64,000 nucleotides of DNA, taken from positions 62,001 through 126,000 of the forward strand of contig CAZQQN010000001.1 of NCBI GenBank assembly GCA_964595485.1, given 5' to 3'. Of this stretch, positions 55,801 to 64,000 are shown in pieces; position 1 is the stretch's first letter; every line of letters begins with the position of its first letter. The DNA is from CAZQQN01 sp964595485. GTDB taxonomy: Bacteria; Bacteroidota; Bacteroidia; CAILMK01; CAYYUA01. Below the pieces are notes generated by a model. It was not told the origin of the DNA. It made no database searches and was given only the letters and a program-made list of their open reading frames with translations. Made by a program: the position numbers and the translations under genes.

Positions 55801-58800
55801 TTGATTCCCTTGGGACAGCCGCTGATAGTACCAAATGGGCTGTTAGGGTGCTGGATAAAAAGCCAGTGAAACTTTACCATGGTAATTCAAGGATTCCAAA
55901 GTATCAATACGATGTCATTGATACCAATGGGCGAGCAAAAATATTTGTGAATAACTCCGCCTGGAACAGCTATTCTTCAGAAACCATTTCTGCGGAGTAT
56001 ACCGTGAAACAGTATGCTGATTTCCTCGGGGACACGGTTAATATTGAGCGGATGACTTATGGGTTACAGCAGCAGTTGGAACCTTATGATCCTGACAATC
56101 CCGAAAGAACACCAAGAAGGGGATTGCAGATTGATGGTCCCAAATGCCAGTTTGCTTTACAGGAGCTTAATTTTGAAGAAACGGTTCCATTTACGAGCTG
56201 TGAATCAACCGGGCAAGCCTACGGTGTAGCTTTTGATACTGCTGGCTTTAATCAATACAGTGGTCAACAATTCAAACAAGGTACCAAAACATGTACTGAT
56301 TCTATTGACCGGGATAACGATGGTGAGTTTGACTCTACCATTACCCGAACAATTCCTGAACTCGGATATATACCTGATAGCGATCCTTTCCAGCCTGCTT
56401 GGTCTGATCCTTTGGAGCAACAAGCTGATCAATTCCGGTATTTAACCCCCGGATGTAAGAGTGTAGCAGTTTGGATTAAAAGTGGTAATTGCATTGATAC
56501 CTTCATATATCCCAACTATAAGCGCATCAATGCACTGGATTTCAGGTTCAATGTTTTACACCCTGATTCAACAAGGGAAAATTATCGGCCCTTATCGAAT
56601 CCTGAATTACAGCAAACATTCTGCGTAGAGGAGATCGGTGATACCACAAAGATTCCAGGTAGCCCTGTGCAAGGAGGTCAAAGGAGAATCGTAGATTATA
56701 GTATGTCTGCCAATGGTAGGTTTTTAACGCAGAAATATGATAATCCTTTGACCAACTTAACTTTTGAGCGGGAGTCTTATGACTTATACAAAGATACCGC
56801 TTATCGCTTTTGCGATTCTGTCGGTAAAGATTCATTAGGCAATGATGCTTGCTTTGGTGATAACTTTGTATGGCCTGAGCTTACCTGCGGTGAAAGCCTG
56901 GTCAATAACAAATCCTTTAGCGAACTACAGAAAGAATACGATGTCTTTGACACTCTGGCTTTCTTAGACATGGGGGATACGTTGAAAGCGGATAGCATAC
57001 CCCATTCTAAAATTGGCCAAACAGCAAATCCGACCAAACTTTATAAGTTTCCTGAAAAATCCAAGGTTTATTGGGTTTACATAGAAATCGAAGACCCTCT
57101 TGATCCATCCGTTAATTATAACCTGGTTTCTCTTAATCCCAATGGTTCTATCATAGATACGGTTGTAGACATTGATAACCAGATTGCTGTGAATATAAGA
57201 GACTCCACTATTTTAAGAGGAAGTTATGTTGAAAGACCTTCAGATTCCACCACTCTGGCCATTGTTAAAGATGGGTCTACAAACCAAGGTGCTATAACGG
57301 TCTGGACACGGTATAAGCCTGTTTTTAACGAGCTTCCTGTTACAAAGCCTGGGATTTACAACATCAACAGTCGTATTCAAAATTCCGAGGGATGCGGCGC
57401 CTCAGCAAGTGCTTTTAATAGTGACCAAACGGTTTATGTGGGTCACTTTGCTCGATTTGATCCTAAAACTGATGATCCCGATATAAGTGATTCTGCTATT
57501 TGTAATAAGGATACCGTTTATTTCCATAATAGCTTGACTGCTGGTCGGGGACGTCACTACGAAAACGAATTTCCAAGGTATTTCAATGTTCACCCGTGGG
57601 AGCAGGACCAAAGGGTCACCCACTACATATTAAAACCCTCCGATACCACCAACTTCTGGCGTGATCCAAAAGGAAGTCGGCAACAGCCTTTAACCCCGGG
57701 TTATCAACATGAAAAACTCGAGTGGGACCTTAATGGGGACGGGTATTATGAAACCCGTTACGATATTGATACCCTTCGTTATATACAGGATAAGGATATG
57801 GACAGTACTTTTGAAGATACCCTTGAGCTATATGATGTTGACGAAGACGGCAGTCCTGACACTGTACCTTATTATGCTTATGATTCAGGCGGGGTTTACG
57901 ATGTTAGCATGAAGAGTGTTGACAGTAATGGCTGTTCACAGGTAATGACCAAAGAGAATTTAATAGTTGCAACCGAGGTTACCGCCTATATGGACACTGT
58001 TGAGTCTCCTGGCGTTTGTGCACCTCAAACGGTAGATTTCGCTGATAGTAGTGAGATCAGCTTTGGTTATCGTTATATTAGAGACCCGCAGGGTAATATA
58101 ACGGATTCCGTTGCTGTGGATAGTGTGATTGATTGGGAATGGGAGTTCAGAGATGGTAGAGGTGACTCATCGGGTACTGCTACTATCCAGGATCCATCCT
58201 ATGTATACCAAAATAACGGTACCTTCGTTCCAAAGCTAACCATAAAGACTGCTGCTGGTTGTATAGACAGTACTACTAAGGTGAAACATGGTGCTGATAC
58301 CAATGATTTAGAAATTCCTATCCGCGGTCCTATTCCCTCTATAAACCTGCTGGATACCTTAGCATGTGTCCCAGGCGAAATGCAGGTTAAGGACTCCTCG
58401 GCAAATGCTGGTAGATGGGTATTCGACTTAGGAAATGGTCAGCAAGTTTCCTTTGATGAATTAGAAAATCAGGAGGATAGCACCTTTACCCTTCGGTATG
58501 ATGAACCTGGTGTTTACCGTATAGGTCTCGAGTTATTTGATTCCGTGGCCAATACCAGTACACCGGATCCGAATGACTCTCTATGGTGTGGTGCTGAGTA
58601 TCCTGATTATGCTATTCCTGGTGTTGATTCCGGGGATTTCAAATTACGCATCAAACCTACGGATACAGCAGATTTTGATGCCGTACCGAATTCTCTCTGC
58701 GCAAACGAGGGGGATGATCTTGAATTGTTTGATAAAGCCGATGAACCCTATGATAGCATTGTCTGGGTAGTCAAAAATGATACCTTAGACCCTGTTCAAC

Positions 58801-59663
58801 GGGTTGATCAAGATGGTGATGGTGAGGTAGAAGCCAATATTACCTACGATTACTCACAGAATGTTTATGATACGTTTGGTATTCAGATGATACCAAGGGG
58901 TGAAGACTCTCTTTGTTATGATACGGCGTACGATACTGCCAGGTCAACCCGTATTTTAGCCGATCTTGATACCATTGATTCAAAAACGGATATGCCGGTT
59001 TTTGCCTTTAAAAATCAATCTGAATATGGGGATAAATTCCGTTGGTTATTCTTTGACAATACGATTGATACCAACCGCAGGTTTGGTAGTGATATAGAGG
59101 GAATCTCCCGCTATCGTCATCCAAGGAATGAAAACAACAAGAATGATTTTGAAACGGAAGATTCTACCTTCCAGCCCTCTATGGATTATCATACTGATCG
59201 TGGTTACTATGATGTTTGTCTCATTGCCACTAACGCTCAGGGTTGTTCAGATACGGCATGCATGCAAATTCAGAACTACTTTGATACCAGCTATGAGCGG
59301 CCTAACGTCTTTACTCCGAATGGGGATAATGATAATGATTGGTTTACTTTGCGGATGCAAGGAGATGAGGCTTATTCGATGAAAATTTATAACCGCTGGG
59401 GTGAAGTGGTTTACACCACGGAAAAAGAAGCCAATAACAATGAATGCTTCTGGACAGGTGAAGTATCGGATAATGATTATGATTGTGGCGAACAATCAAA
59501 AGACCCCAACAACCCCAGGGGTTGTAAGTATTGCAGATTCTGGGATGGAACAACGCAAAGCGGTGATAAGGCTCCTGCCGGTACTTATTATTATAAGATA
59601 ACCTACGAGCAAAGGCACCAAGATAGCAAGGTTGTGCAAGGGACAGTGACCCTGATTCGCTAA
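52881..59663 (+). CDS. Giant PKD-repeat secreted protein with T9SS type B C-terminal domain
   Basis: About 2260 residues from the ATG at 52881; a TTG at 52860 and an ATG at 52905 are alternatives. The signal peptide ends SVNAQ. Several PKD-like modules are visible (FTWGDGTKD, WRFSDPEG, WEWEFRDGRGDSSG, FRWLFFDN). Asp-rich DxDxDG calcium-type loops occur near residues 1143, 1616, 1650 and 1976. A Pro/Gln-rich stretch lies near 380. The CTD starts near 2141 (PNVFTPNGDNDND) and ends GTVTLIR; between its strands lies an insertion with four cysteines. It is expected to be exported by T9SS to the surface as an adhesin-like protein. Confidence 0.88.
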   Translation: MRILKQITMRLSLGLFLLFGFIMVSSQSVNAQCQNVFLTANSYEGCAQSSTNSAESIKFTLDSVPNNYTDLKWKWGGNEGSIRNPDSNQTHQYPDAGTYNPKVVIYGPNGDSLCQVELANNEEINIYDNPTADFTVTGQRTQCFAGNEFCANLNIQTSDDDAPIPCNNKVFTWGDGTKDICNDIDCHTFASSGEFTQVLQVTDTNGCFDLAEKTSYLEVLEPINPDFAINFPDGQPGCPKTPVKLENKTRDSGRFKSITYIMADSSKMDTVPFYDDILYKKGLRQDYEAGNLWATPENSNGWAGTEYTYSEDGEFFPKVILRDTVGCEDTFEYEAGVRNINFSLDTTPFVDTTCLSDPSLEYRHSNRPDAFGNTWLFLMGTPQAPQPHMPPPQPQVQNTFSGTHQYPGYGVKHVYLRITEIPNQCVKDTTYYGQHAIVGPQAQINTPPQEAPPNTIVNPEDRPIFKSRFINARVKECLEISSIDYVTRTPSGGFSNTQTWQNTSNTLPYQMVKFPFETDTFYHKNDSIRLAKDSFLFDKLETRDTIEKSTAVLEFLDTNVTLAYNKNYGSNDTFFDIRFHNNNAYLVWGKADKPSFPPYRFVINYTAGDSTVYEPEQGSKEPRNMHDSDQYDPDCSAPNFVRFTNNSIKFRLVRNDSGGKRVQRVDPNTPLEIDSVSPNGQDTFFVIDSITPTNDTIYKRNTYEAFRGATPTDEEAPIRVVDTSQQQYDENHKGVVEFYAAKGFDTTVITDSDVDKPDDLSPWGSDSLNYIWRFSDPEGAMCTTRTEWASKQENFYTRVVDTVAVPSFPNDSVSINLSSYLPGDFDDTVNNVKTNIEYLNKLEKPSGGLYNPFRLYGENYDLLYDPISGPNLRIWDDSLDAKDTIIFAIRAGDTSMAGKNCNFSTAPAPYHLYDSTGCWPVTLEVDDTVTGCNSTDNIQIHMEPPRADWGKDFYYEDRSKLLTPSYSGASEFLLDSLGTAADSTKWAVRVLDKKPVKLYHGNSRIPKYQYDVIDTNGRAKIFVNNSAWNSYSSETISAEYTVKQYADFLGDTVNIERMTYGLQQQLEPYDPDNPERTPRRGLQIDGPKCQFALQELNFEETVPFTSCESTGQAYGVAFDTAGFNQYSGQQFKQGTKTCTDSIDRDNDGEFDSTITRTIPELGYIPDSDPFQPAWSDPLEQQADQFRYLTPGCKSVAVWIKSGNCIDTFIYPNYKRINALDFRFNVLHPDSTRENYRPLSNPELQQTFCVEEIGDTTKIPGSPVQGGQRRIVDYSMSANGRFLTQKYDNPLTNLTFERESYDLYKDTAYRFCDSVGKDSLGNDACFGDNFVWPELTCGESLVNNKSFSELQKEYDVFDTLAFLDMGDTLKADSIPHSKIGQTANPTKLYKFPEKSKVYWVYIEIEDPLDPSVNYNLVSLNPNGSIIDTVVDIDNQIAVNIRDSTILRGSYVERPSDSTTLAIVKDGSTNQGAITVWTRYKPVFNELPVTKPGIYNINSRIQNSEGCGASASAFNSDQTVYVGHFARFDPKTDDPDISDSAICNKDTVYFHNSLTAGRGRHYENEFPRYFNVHPWEQDQRVTHYILKPSDTTNFWRDPKGSRQQPLTPGYQHEKLEWDLNGDGYYETRYDIDTLRYIQDKDMDSTFEDTLELYDVDEDGSPDTVPYYAYDSGGVYDVSMKSVDSNGCSQVMTKENLIVATEVTAYMDTVESPGVCAPQTVDFADSSEISFGYRYIRDPQGNITDSVAVDSVIDWEWEFRDGRGDSSGTATIQDPSYVYQNNGTFVPKLTIKTAAGCIDSTTKVKHGADTNDLEIPIRGPIPSINLLDTLACVPGEMQVKDSSANAGRWVFDLGNGQQVSFDELENQEDSTFTLRYDEPGVYRIGLELFDSVANTSTPDPNDSLWCGAEYPDYAIPGVDSGDFKLRIKPTDTADFDAVPNSLCANEGDDLELFDKADEPYDSIVWVVKNDTLDPVQRVDQDGDGEVEANITYDYSQNVYDTFGIQMIPRGEDSLCYDTAYDTARSTRILADLDTIDSKTDMPVFAFKNQSEYGDKFRWLFFDNTIDTNRRFGSDIEGISRYRHPRNENNKNDFETEDSTFQPSMDYHTDRGYYDVCLIATNAQGCSDTACMQIQNYFDTSYERPNVFTPNGDNDNDWFTLRMQGDEAYSMKIYNRWGEVVYTTEKEANNNECFWTGEVSDNDYDCGEQSKDPNNPRGCKYCRFWDGTTQSGDKAPAGTYYYKITYEQRHQDSKVVQGTVTLIR

Positions 59664-59685
59664 ACTATCCTTGGCTTAACTCTTC

Positions 59686-59724
59686 AAAAAAGCCCGCCTC
59701 AAATTTTTGGGACGGGCTTTTTTT
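59686..59724 (+). terminator. Terminator after the giant PKD gene
   Basis: AAAAAAGCCCG, a 16-base loop and CGGGCTTTTTTT form a strong stem with a T run, 23 bases past the stop. It could also act for the convergent uspA gene. Confidence 0.85.
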
Positions 59725-59753
59725 GATTTTAAGTCAATTTCAGATAAGTTACG

Positions 59754-60605
59754 TTAACGATGAGCTATGAAGACCGGGGTTGATTTTTGGTTTAGAAACT
59801 CTTTACCTATACTGGATGCTAACAAACGGGATAAAGCATTTTTCCCGAAAGACCCTAATACAAGTAAAGCATTGGGATAGGAATCGGTAAATTCCTGTAT
59901 TGTCTTTTCTGGTTTACCCTCAAGCAATTGGTAGTTGATTTCCGGATAATGTTGGTGTAAATATTCGCGAATCAAATCTTCATTGATGACTACTTTACCT
60001 TTACTTTCCTGAACATGAAGTAATTGGTAATTAACATTTTCAAAGTTTGGCTTTAGCAAATAAGTAAAGTGTTTTATGGCATAAACGGAATCATCTTGGC
60101 CATTGTAGGTAAAAATGATATTCTCAATGGGCTTTTTAGTTTCCGGAACTACCAGAACCGGGCATTTTGCATCCCTTAGGATGTCTTTCAATACCTTCTG
60201 GTTACCTTCAGCGTCTGTATTGGAAAAGTATGTTTGGTAACCTATTATCAAAAGGTCGGCAAAAGTGCTTTCATGAACCAATTCCAGTGCTGTTACACCT
60301 TCATCATAATGGGTGGTATAGTTCACTTTGCTTTTTTCACAGCGGTTAATAAAAGCTTCTCTACTTTGCTGAATGATCTCTTCCTGGGATTGTTTAAGCT
60401 CATCTACATAACCTCCATATTCTCCGCTGAGTTCGTAGCCGGTAGGATCTATGCCAAAGTTGGAAAACATGTAAGCATAGTCGAGGTCTTCAATGAAAAT
60501 GCCTGTAATAATGTTTCCCTTCTCGGTCTTTGAAATGCCAATTGCGTAATTCAATGCACTTTCTGAATACAAAGAGCCGTCAAAAGCTACCAATATCTTC
60601 TTCAT
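59754..60605 (-). CDS. Universal stress protein, tandem UspA domains
   Basis: A 283-residue protein made of two UspA domains. The first begins MKKILVAFDGSLYSESALNYAI and has FADLLIIGYQTYFSNTD. The second begins KPIENIIFTYNGQDDSVYAIKHF and ends with ALLVLGSFGKNALSRLLASSIGKEF, an ATP-binding G-x2-G-type loop. Tandem Usp proteins help survive starvation or oxidative stress; the ligand is not certain. It lies convergent with the giant gene and downstream of the YyaL-type gene. Confidence 0.92.
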   Translation of the reverse strand: MKKILVAFDGSLYSESALNYAIGISKTEKGNIITGIFIEDLDYAYMFSNFGIDPTGYELSGEYGGYVDELKQSQEEIIQQSREAFINRCEKSKVNYTTHYDEGVTALELVHESTFADLLIIGYQTYFSNTDAEGNQKVLKDILRDAKCPVLVVPETKKPIENIIFTYNGQDDSVYAIKHFTYLLKPNFENVNYQLLHVQESKGKVVINEDLIREYLHQHYPEINYQLLEGKPEKTIQEFTDSYPNALLVLGSFGKNALSRLLASSIGKEFLNQKSTPVFIAHR

Positions 60606-60818
60606 AAGCTTGTGCTTTGAATACCAATAAAATTAGGAATTTTTTCATAGTAAATGAAAAACCCTGTTTTAAAAATGGGTCGGTTAACCTTCCTGTGTTA
60701 ACAATTTTTGTTAAGGAGTAGGGTCTTAAAGGTTTCCCAGAAAAAAACCAATAAGGAAAAGGTCCTGATCCCAAAGAAATTAGGGATGGTACAGTTTAAA
60801 AGCCTGAATTGGGGGTTT

Positions 60819-62849
60819 CTAAAATTTCTCGAGGGCTTTGTCAGGGTTTTCGACCGGCTCTTTGCAAGCTTTATTCTGGCAGACGTAAATCAATGTCTTT
60901 TCGTTTTGGAAGCGGTTTTTCAACAAGGAAAGTTCTGAATTGCCCTCTGTTGATCCAGCCATTACTTTATGAGGCTTATAAGCTTTTTGAAGTGCTTTCT
61001 TTTTTTCAAATGAATCAGGACCGGCAATGGCTACCTCATAAAAGTCATCCATTAAATGTGTTGCCAATGTGCCCCAATTCGTAAAGAAATAAGGCTGCTT
61101 TTGCCATTGATCAGAAATGGTTTGGAACATTTGAGCTGCCCGGTTTTTCAAAGCATCCTGTTCAAAGTAATGACCGAGGTAAAACAAGTTTTTAGCCATT
61201 ACGGAATTAGGAGATGCAATGACATTATCGGCAATTTCAAATTTTTGCGTAATTAAGGCCTGTTGATGATTAGGCCGGAATTGGAATAGCCCGGCATTTT
61301 CATCAAAAAAGCTTGAAAAGGCTTTTTCGGCAAAGGCATTTGCTTTGTTTAAGTAAAATTCATCAAAGCTTAACTGGTAAAAATGTAACAAGCCTTGAAT
61401 CAATAAGGCATAATCGTCAAGGAAACCTTCAATTTTAGCTTCGCCTTCCTTAAACGATCGGTAAACCTCATCTCCAGATACCAGGTTATTCAATAAGAAA
61501 TCAATATTGGTTTTTGCCAATTCATGGTACTCCTTGTCTGCAAAAACTTCTGCAGCATCAGCCAATCCTTTTATTGTTAAGGCATTCCACGATGTCAGGA
61601 TTTTATCATCCAGACCTGGTCTAACGCGGCTCTTTCTGGCTTCAAATAATAGGCTTTTGGCTTCCGTCAGTTTGCTTTTGACATCTGATATTGCCATGTT
61701 CCACTCATTTGCGAGGGATTGTTCATCTTTCGCTACCAAGAGGATATTTTTATCATTTTCCCATAGGCCGGCATCATCAATACCGAAATAAGCTTTGGCT
61801 AACGATTGTAACTCGTCATCCCTTAAAACTTCCTCCAATTGAGCTTTCGTCCAGGTATAAAACTTGCCTTCTTCATTTTCACTGTCAGCGTCCAAAGCTG
61901 AGTAAAAACCGCCTTCAGGGGATAGCATTTCTCGTTTTAAAAATCCTATGGTGTCCCGCACTACATTCTTGTAAGAAGGATTTTGGCTTATCTGGTAGGC
62001 TTCGGAGTAAGCTGTGATGAGTTGGGCATTGTCGTATAACATTTTTTCAAAATGCGGTACCTTCCATTGCTTATCGGTTGAATACCTTGCAAAACCACCT
62101 CCTAACTGGTCGTAAATGCCACCTTGTGCCATTTTAGTAAGCGTAAGATCTGTTTGCTCCCATGCCTCCTGCTTACCAGTTCTGGCATAATATCGCATAA
62201 AAAACAGAAAGTTATCAGGAAGGGGAAACTTCGGGGCTGTTTGCCTTCCACCAAAGTTTGTATCAAACCCATTTTCCATCTTTTCGAAAACCTGGTCAAT
62301 GGTTGCTTGATCTATTGGGGTTTTGCTTTTAGGTGGCTCAACAAGGTTGATACTTTGGATACCTTCTTCCAGTTTTTTGGCATAATCAAGCGCTTCAGTT
62401 TGTTGGTTTGTATAAATATCGTTTAGCTTTCTCAATACTTCCATCCAGTTTGGCTTAGGGAAGTAAGTGCCGCCAAATATGGGCCTACCGTCAGGAAGTA
62501 CTATCACATTAAGGGGCCATCCAGCCTGTCCGGTCATTAAACTTACAGCATCGATGTACAATTGATCAACATCAGGTCTTTCCTCGCGATCTACTTTAAC
62601 CGGTATATAATGATCATTCATAAGCTGGGCCACTTCCTCATCCTCAAAACTTTCATGCTCCATTACGTGGCACCAGTGGCATGCGGAATAGCCAATACTG
62701 ACAATAAGGGGTTTATCTTCTTCTTGTGCTTTATTAAAAGCCTCTTCTCCCCACGGATACCAATTAACGGGATTATTAGCATGCTGAAGAAGGTAAGGGC
62801 TTGTTTCGCTTACTAATTTATTCTGGTATTCGTTTTTTGCGGTAGTCAT
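60819..62849 (-). CDS. YyaL/SPATA20-type thioredoxin-domain protein
   Basis: A 676-residue protein of the DUF255 family. The N-terminal thioredoxin-like domain has the redox motif C57-H-W-C60-H-V in SIGYSACHWCHVMEHESFEDEEVA. A six-hairpin-like alpha/alpha barrel follows (about 190-640: PHFEKMLYDNAQLI, DDKILTSWNALTIKGLADA). The family is widespread but the reaction is not established, with a role in sugar-related metabolism suggested by the barrel. Length is normal. It sits between uspA and tRNA-Asn. Confidence 0.92.
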   Translation of the reverse strand: MTTAKNEYQNKLVSETSPYLLQHANNPVNWYPWGEEAFNKAQEEDKPLIVSIGYSACHWCHVMEHESFEDEEVAQLMNDHYIPVKVDREERPDVDQLYIDAVSLMTGQAGWPLNVIVLPDGRPIFGGTYFPKPNWMEVLRKLNDIYTNQQTEALDYAKKLEEGIQSINLVEPPKSKTPIDQATIDQVFEKMENGFDTNFGGRQTAPKFPLPDNFLFFMRYYARTGKQEAWEQTDLTLTKMAQGGIYDQLGGGFARYSTDKQWKVPHFEKMLYDNAQLITAYSEAYQISQNPSYKNVVRDTIGFLKREMLSPEGGFYSALDADSENEEGKFYTWTKAQLEEVLRDDELQSLAKAYFGIDDAGLWENDKNILLVAKDEQSLANEWNMAISDVKSKLTEAKSLLFEARKSRVRPGLDDKILTSWNALTIKGLADAAEVFADKEYHELAKTNIDFLLNNLVSGDEVYRSFKEGEAKIEGFLDDYALLIQGLLHFYQLSFDEFYLNKANAFAEKAFSSFFDENAGLFQFRPNHQQALITQKFEIADNVIASPNSVMAKNLFYLGHYFEQDALKNRAAQMFQTISDQWQKQPYFFTNWGTLATHLMDDFYEVAIAGPDSFEKKKALQKAYKPHKVMAGSTEGNSELSLLKNRFQNEKTLIYVCQNKACKEPVENPDKALEKF

Positions 62850-62934
62850 ATGTATTGAATTTAAGAATTTTTACCTCCTGAGGCAGAGGATGTAAAATCA
62901 ATTAAGGTAACTGCTGGAGAGTATTAGGAGAAAG

Positions 62935-63008
62935 CTCCCCCCCCCGGATTCGAACCGGGGACCTACTGATTAACAGTCAGTCGCTCTAACCTGCTGAGCT
63001 AGGGAGGA
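62935..63008 (-). tRNA. tRNA-Asn (anticodon GTT)
   Basis: A 74-base cloverleaf on the minus strand: acceptor TCCTCCC/GGGGGGA with one T-G wobble, D stem GCTC/GAGC, anticodon stem ACTGA/TCAGT with loop CTGTTAA, T stem CCCGG/CCGGG with loop TTCGAAT, discriminator G. U33 is present. CCA is not encoded. Confidence 0.96.
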
Positions 63009-63444
63009 ATCTATTTTATTTCTTAAAAAGGAAATGCAAATATAGCAGTTGATTCCCTTTTATCAAAAGAAACATGGTAATGAAAGTTTTTAAGGCTATA
63101 CCTACTGTTCCCTGGCAGGAGACTTTTCAAAAGTAAGAAGCTTAATTTTTCATAGGTTAGCTCCTTTTGCTATAGATTTGTTTGTTCCGAGAAAGCAATA
63201 ACGGACGGTGATGGCCAGATGATGCTAAATTTAACCATTAAAATCGTTAAAATAGCTGGCCTGACTCATTGAATAAGAGTAGCATGGCATCTCCCTCTTA
63301 TCAATTCATTGCAATGAGCTATTAAACAGCATTTTTCTTACATTGTTAAACGACTAAATGCAAATACAAAAAATGTTTTTGAACTTGCTTAAAGGCTAAA
63401 GCGTTTAACAATTTACTCAAATAACTCTATAAACTGAAAATTTG
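63009..63444. other. 436-base intergenic region before folE
   Basis: No gene, RNA or repeat is recognised. A TAGATTTG at 63173-63180 matches the -7 consensus but lies 264 bases before folE and lacks a -33 partner. The region is AT-rich and may hold the folE and tRNA-Asn promoters. Confidence 0.5.
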
Positions 63445-64000
63445 ATGAAAGACGACAAAGCAAATGACCTCAAAAATTCCGAATTAGCGAATTTGTCTTT
63501 AGAGGAGATAGGAGAAGAGCATGTAAGCGATACCCACTCTACACCGCTCCGACCAGATGCTTTTGAAAAGGATGATGAGTTAAAAATTGAGCTTATTCAA
63601 AAGCATTTTAAAGAAATTATGAACATTCTCGGGCTTGATTTGAGTGATGATAGCCTAAAAGGTACCCCTTACCGGGTTGCTAAAATGTACGTTAATGAAA
63701 TTTTTAGTGGATTAGACCCGGAAAATAAACCAAAGGTTTCCTTGTTTGATAACAAGTATAAATACAATGAGATGCTCGTTGAAAAAAATATCAATGTACA
63801 TTCTCATTGTGAACATCACTTTCTGCCTATCGAAGGTAAGGCGCATGTAGCTTACATTTCCAATGGGCGAGTAATTGGCTTATCAAAAATCAATCGCATT
63901 GTCCAATACTTTGCTAAGCGTCCACAGGTTCAGGAACGCTTGACAAAACAAATTGCCGATGCATTGAGAGAGGCTTTGCAAACCGATGATGTTGCTGTTT
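63445..64000 (+). CDS. folE: GTP cyclohydrolase I, 3' end outside the window
   Basis: The first 185 codons are visible. A charged N-terminal extension of about 45 residues precedes the core: HFKEIMNILGLDLSDDSLKGTPYRVAKMYVNEIFSGL, then VHSHCEHHFLPIEGKAHVAYISNGRVIGLSKINRIVQYFAKRPQVQERLT. Zinc ligands C and H in SHCEHHF are present. It converts GTP to dihydroneopterin triphosphate for folate or other pterins. The rest of the protein, including the second zinc cysteine, should be beyond base 64000. Confidence 0.97.
   Translation, partial: MKDDKANDLKNSELANLSLEEIGEEHVSDTHSTPLRPDAFEKDDELKIELIQKHFKEIMNILGLDLSDDSLKGTPYRVAKMYVNEIFSGLDPENKPKVSLFDNKYKYNEMLVEKNINVHSHCEHHFLPIEGKAHVAYISNGRVIGLSKINRIVQYFAKRPQVQERLTKQIADALREALQTDDVAV

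Noticed and set aside
60580..60774. Minus-strand 64-codon frame upstream of uspA
   Set aside because: No family pattern; it overlaps the uspA start and looks like leader sequence.
62937..62945. Nine-C run as a repeat or slippage tract
   Set aside because: It is fully explained by the tRNA-Asn acceptor and T stems.
63173..63180. TAGATTTG as folE promoter
   Set aside because: It matches the -7 box, but lies 264 bases from the gene and no -33 element is in place.
1..64000. Mobile elements, prophage, CRISPR or defence island
   Set aside because: No transposase, integrase, cas gene, direct-repeat array or island boundary was seen; neighbours are conserved housekeeping genes.

Overview
The window reads as chromosomal DNA of a gliding-lineage Bacteroidota, most likely order Cytophagales. 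It is AT-rich and densely coded. Lineage markers are GldE in a mutY-ssb-gldE operon, a fused SecDF, T9SS type A and type B C-terminal sorting domains, the Bacteroidota-type LptD, BshC of bacillithiol synthesis, an S46 dipeptidyl-peptidase, and TAnnTTTG promoter boxes with few Shine-Dalgarno sequences. There is no phage, transposon, integron or CRISPR array. Nearly every gene is a conserved chromosomal gene.

Layout. 1-5.7 kb: the end of a phzF-like gene, then a minus-strand run rpmH-rnpA-yidD-ctp protease-tauE-tsaB-rhodanese. rpmH and two other tiny genes (11929, 19809) are short and easily missed. 5.9-10.5 kb: mutY-ssb-gldE followed by two unrecognised envelope proteins. 10.7-14.7 kb: HU, a TPR protein, a 30-residue basic protein, RNase G and an OmpA-like lipoprotein. 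14.8-19.3 kb: envelope genes (lptD, amidase, MCE/MlaD-like). 19.4-24.2 kb: rpmB-rpmG-DUF4295-ftsY-bshC-tilS. 24.3-33.8 kb: a T9SS cargo protein, a D-threonine-aldolase-like enzyme, lptB-recJ, fmt, a class IV aminotransferase, and a NUDIX/pyrE divergent pair. 33.9-40.8 kb: a lipoprotein, an MsbA-like exporter, thioredoxin, a GT47/eIF2B-like pair, a possible GIY-YIG protein, a tRNA and a cyclophilin lipoprotein. 41-48.4 kb: a standalone SecD periplasmic-domain paralogue, secDF and an S46 peptidase. 48.5-59.7 kb: a biotin carboxylase, then an ECF sigma factor, a membrane-anchored PKD/CHU_C protein and a 2260-residue PKD/CHU_C adhesin-like protein. 59.8-64 kb: UspA, a YyaL-type protein, tRNA-Asn and the start of folE.

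The most interesting points are as follows. (1) secDF has a tandem partner that keeps only the SecD periplasmic head. (2) The ECF sigma locus encodes a protein with an anti-sigma-like N-terminus, one membrane span and a periplasmic type B T9SS sorting domain. It sits directly before a giant T9SS cargo gene, and could be a secretion or surface sensor circuit. (3) A tRNA with anticodon GAC appears to have C33 instead of U33. All calls come from reading the sequence and family motifs; no search was run.
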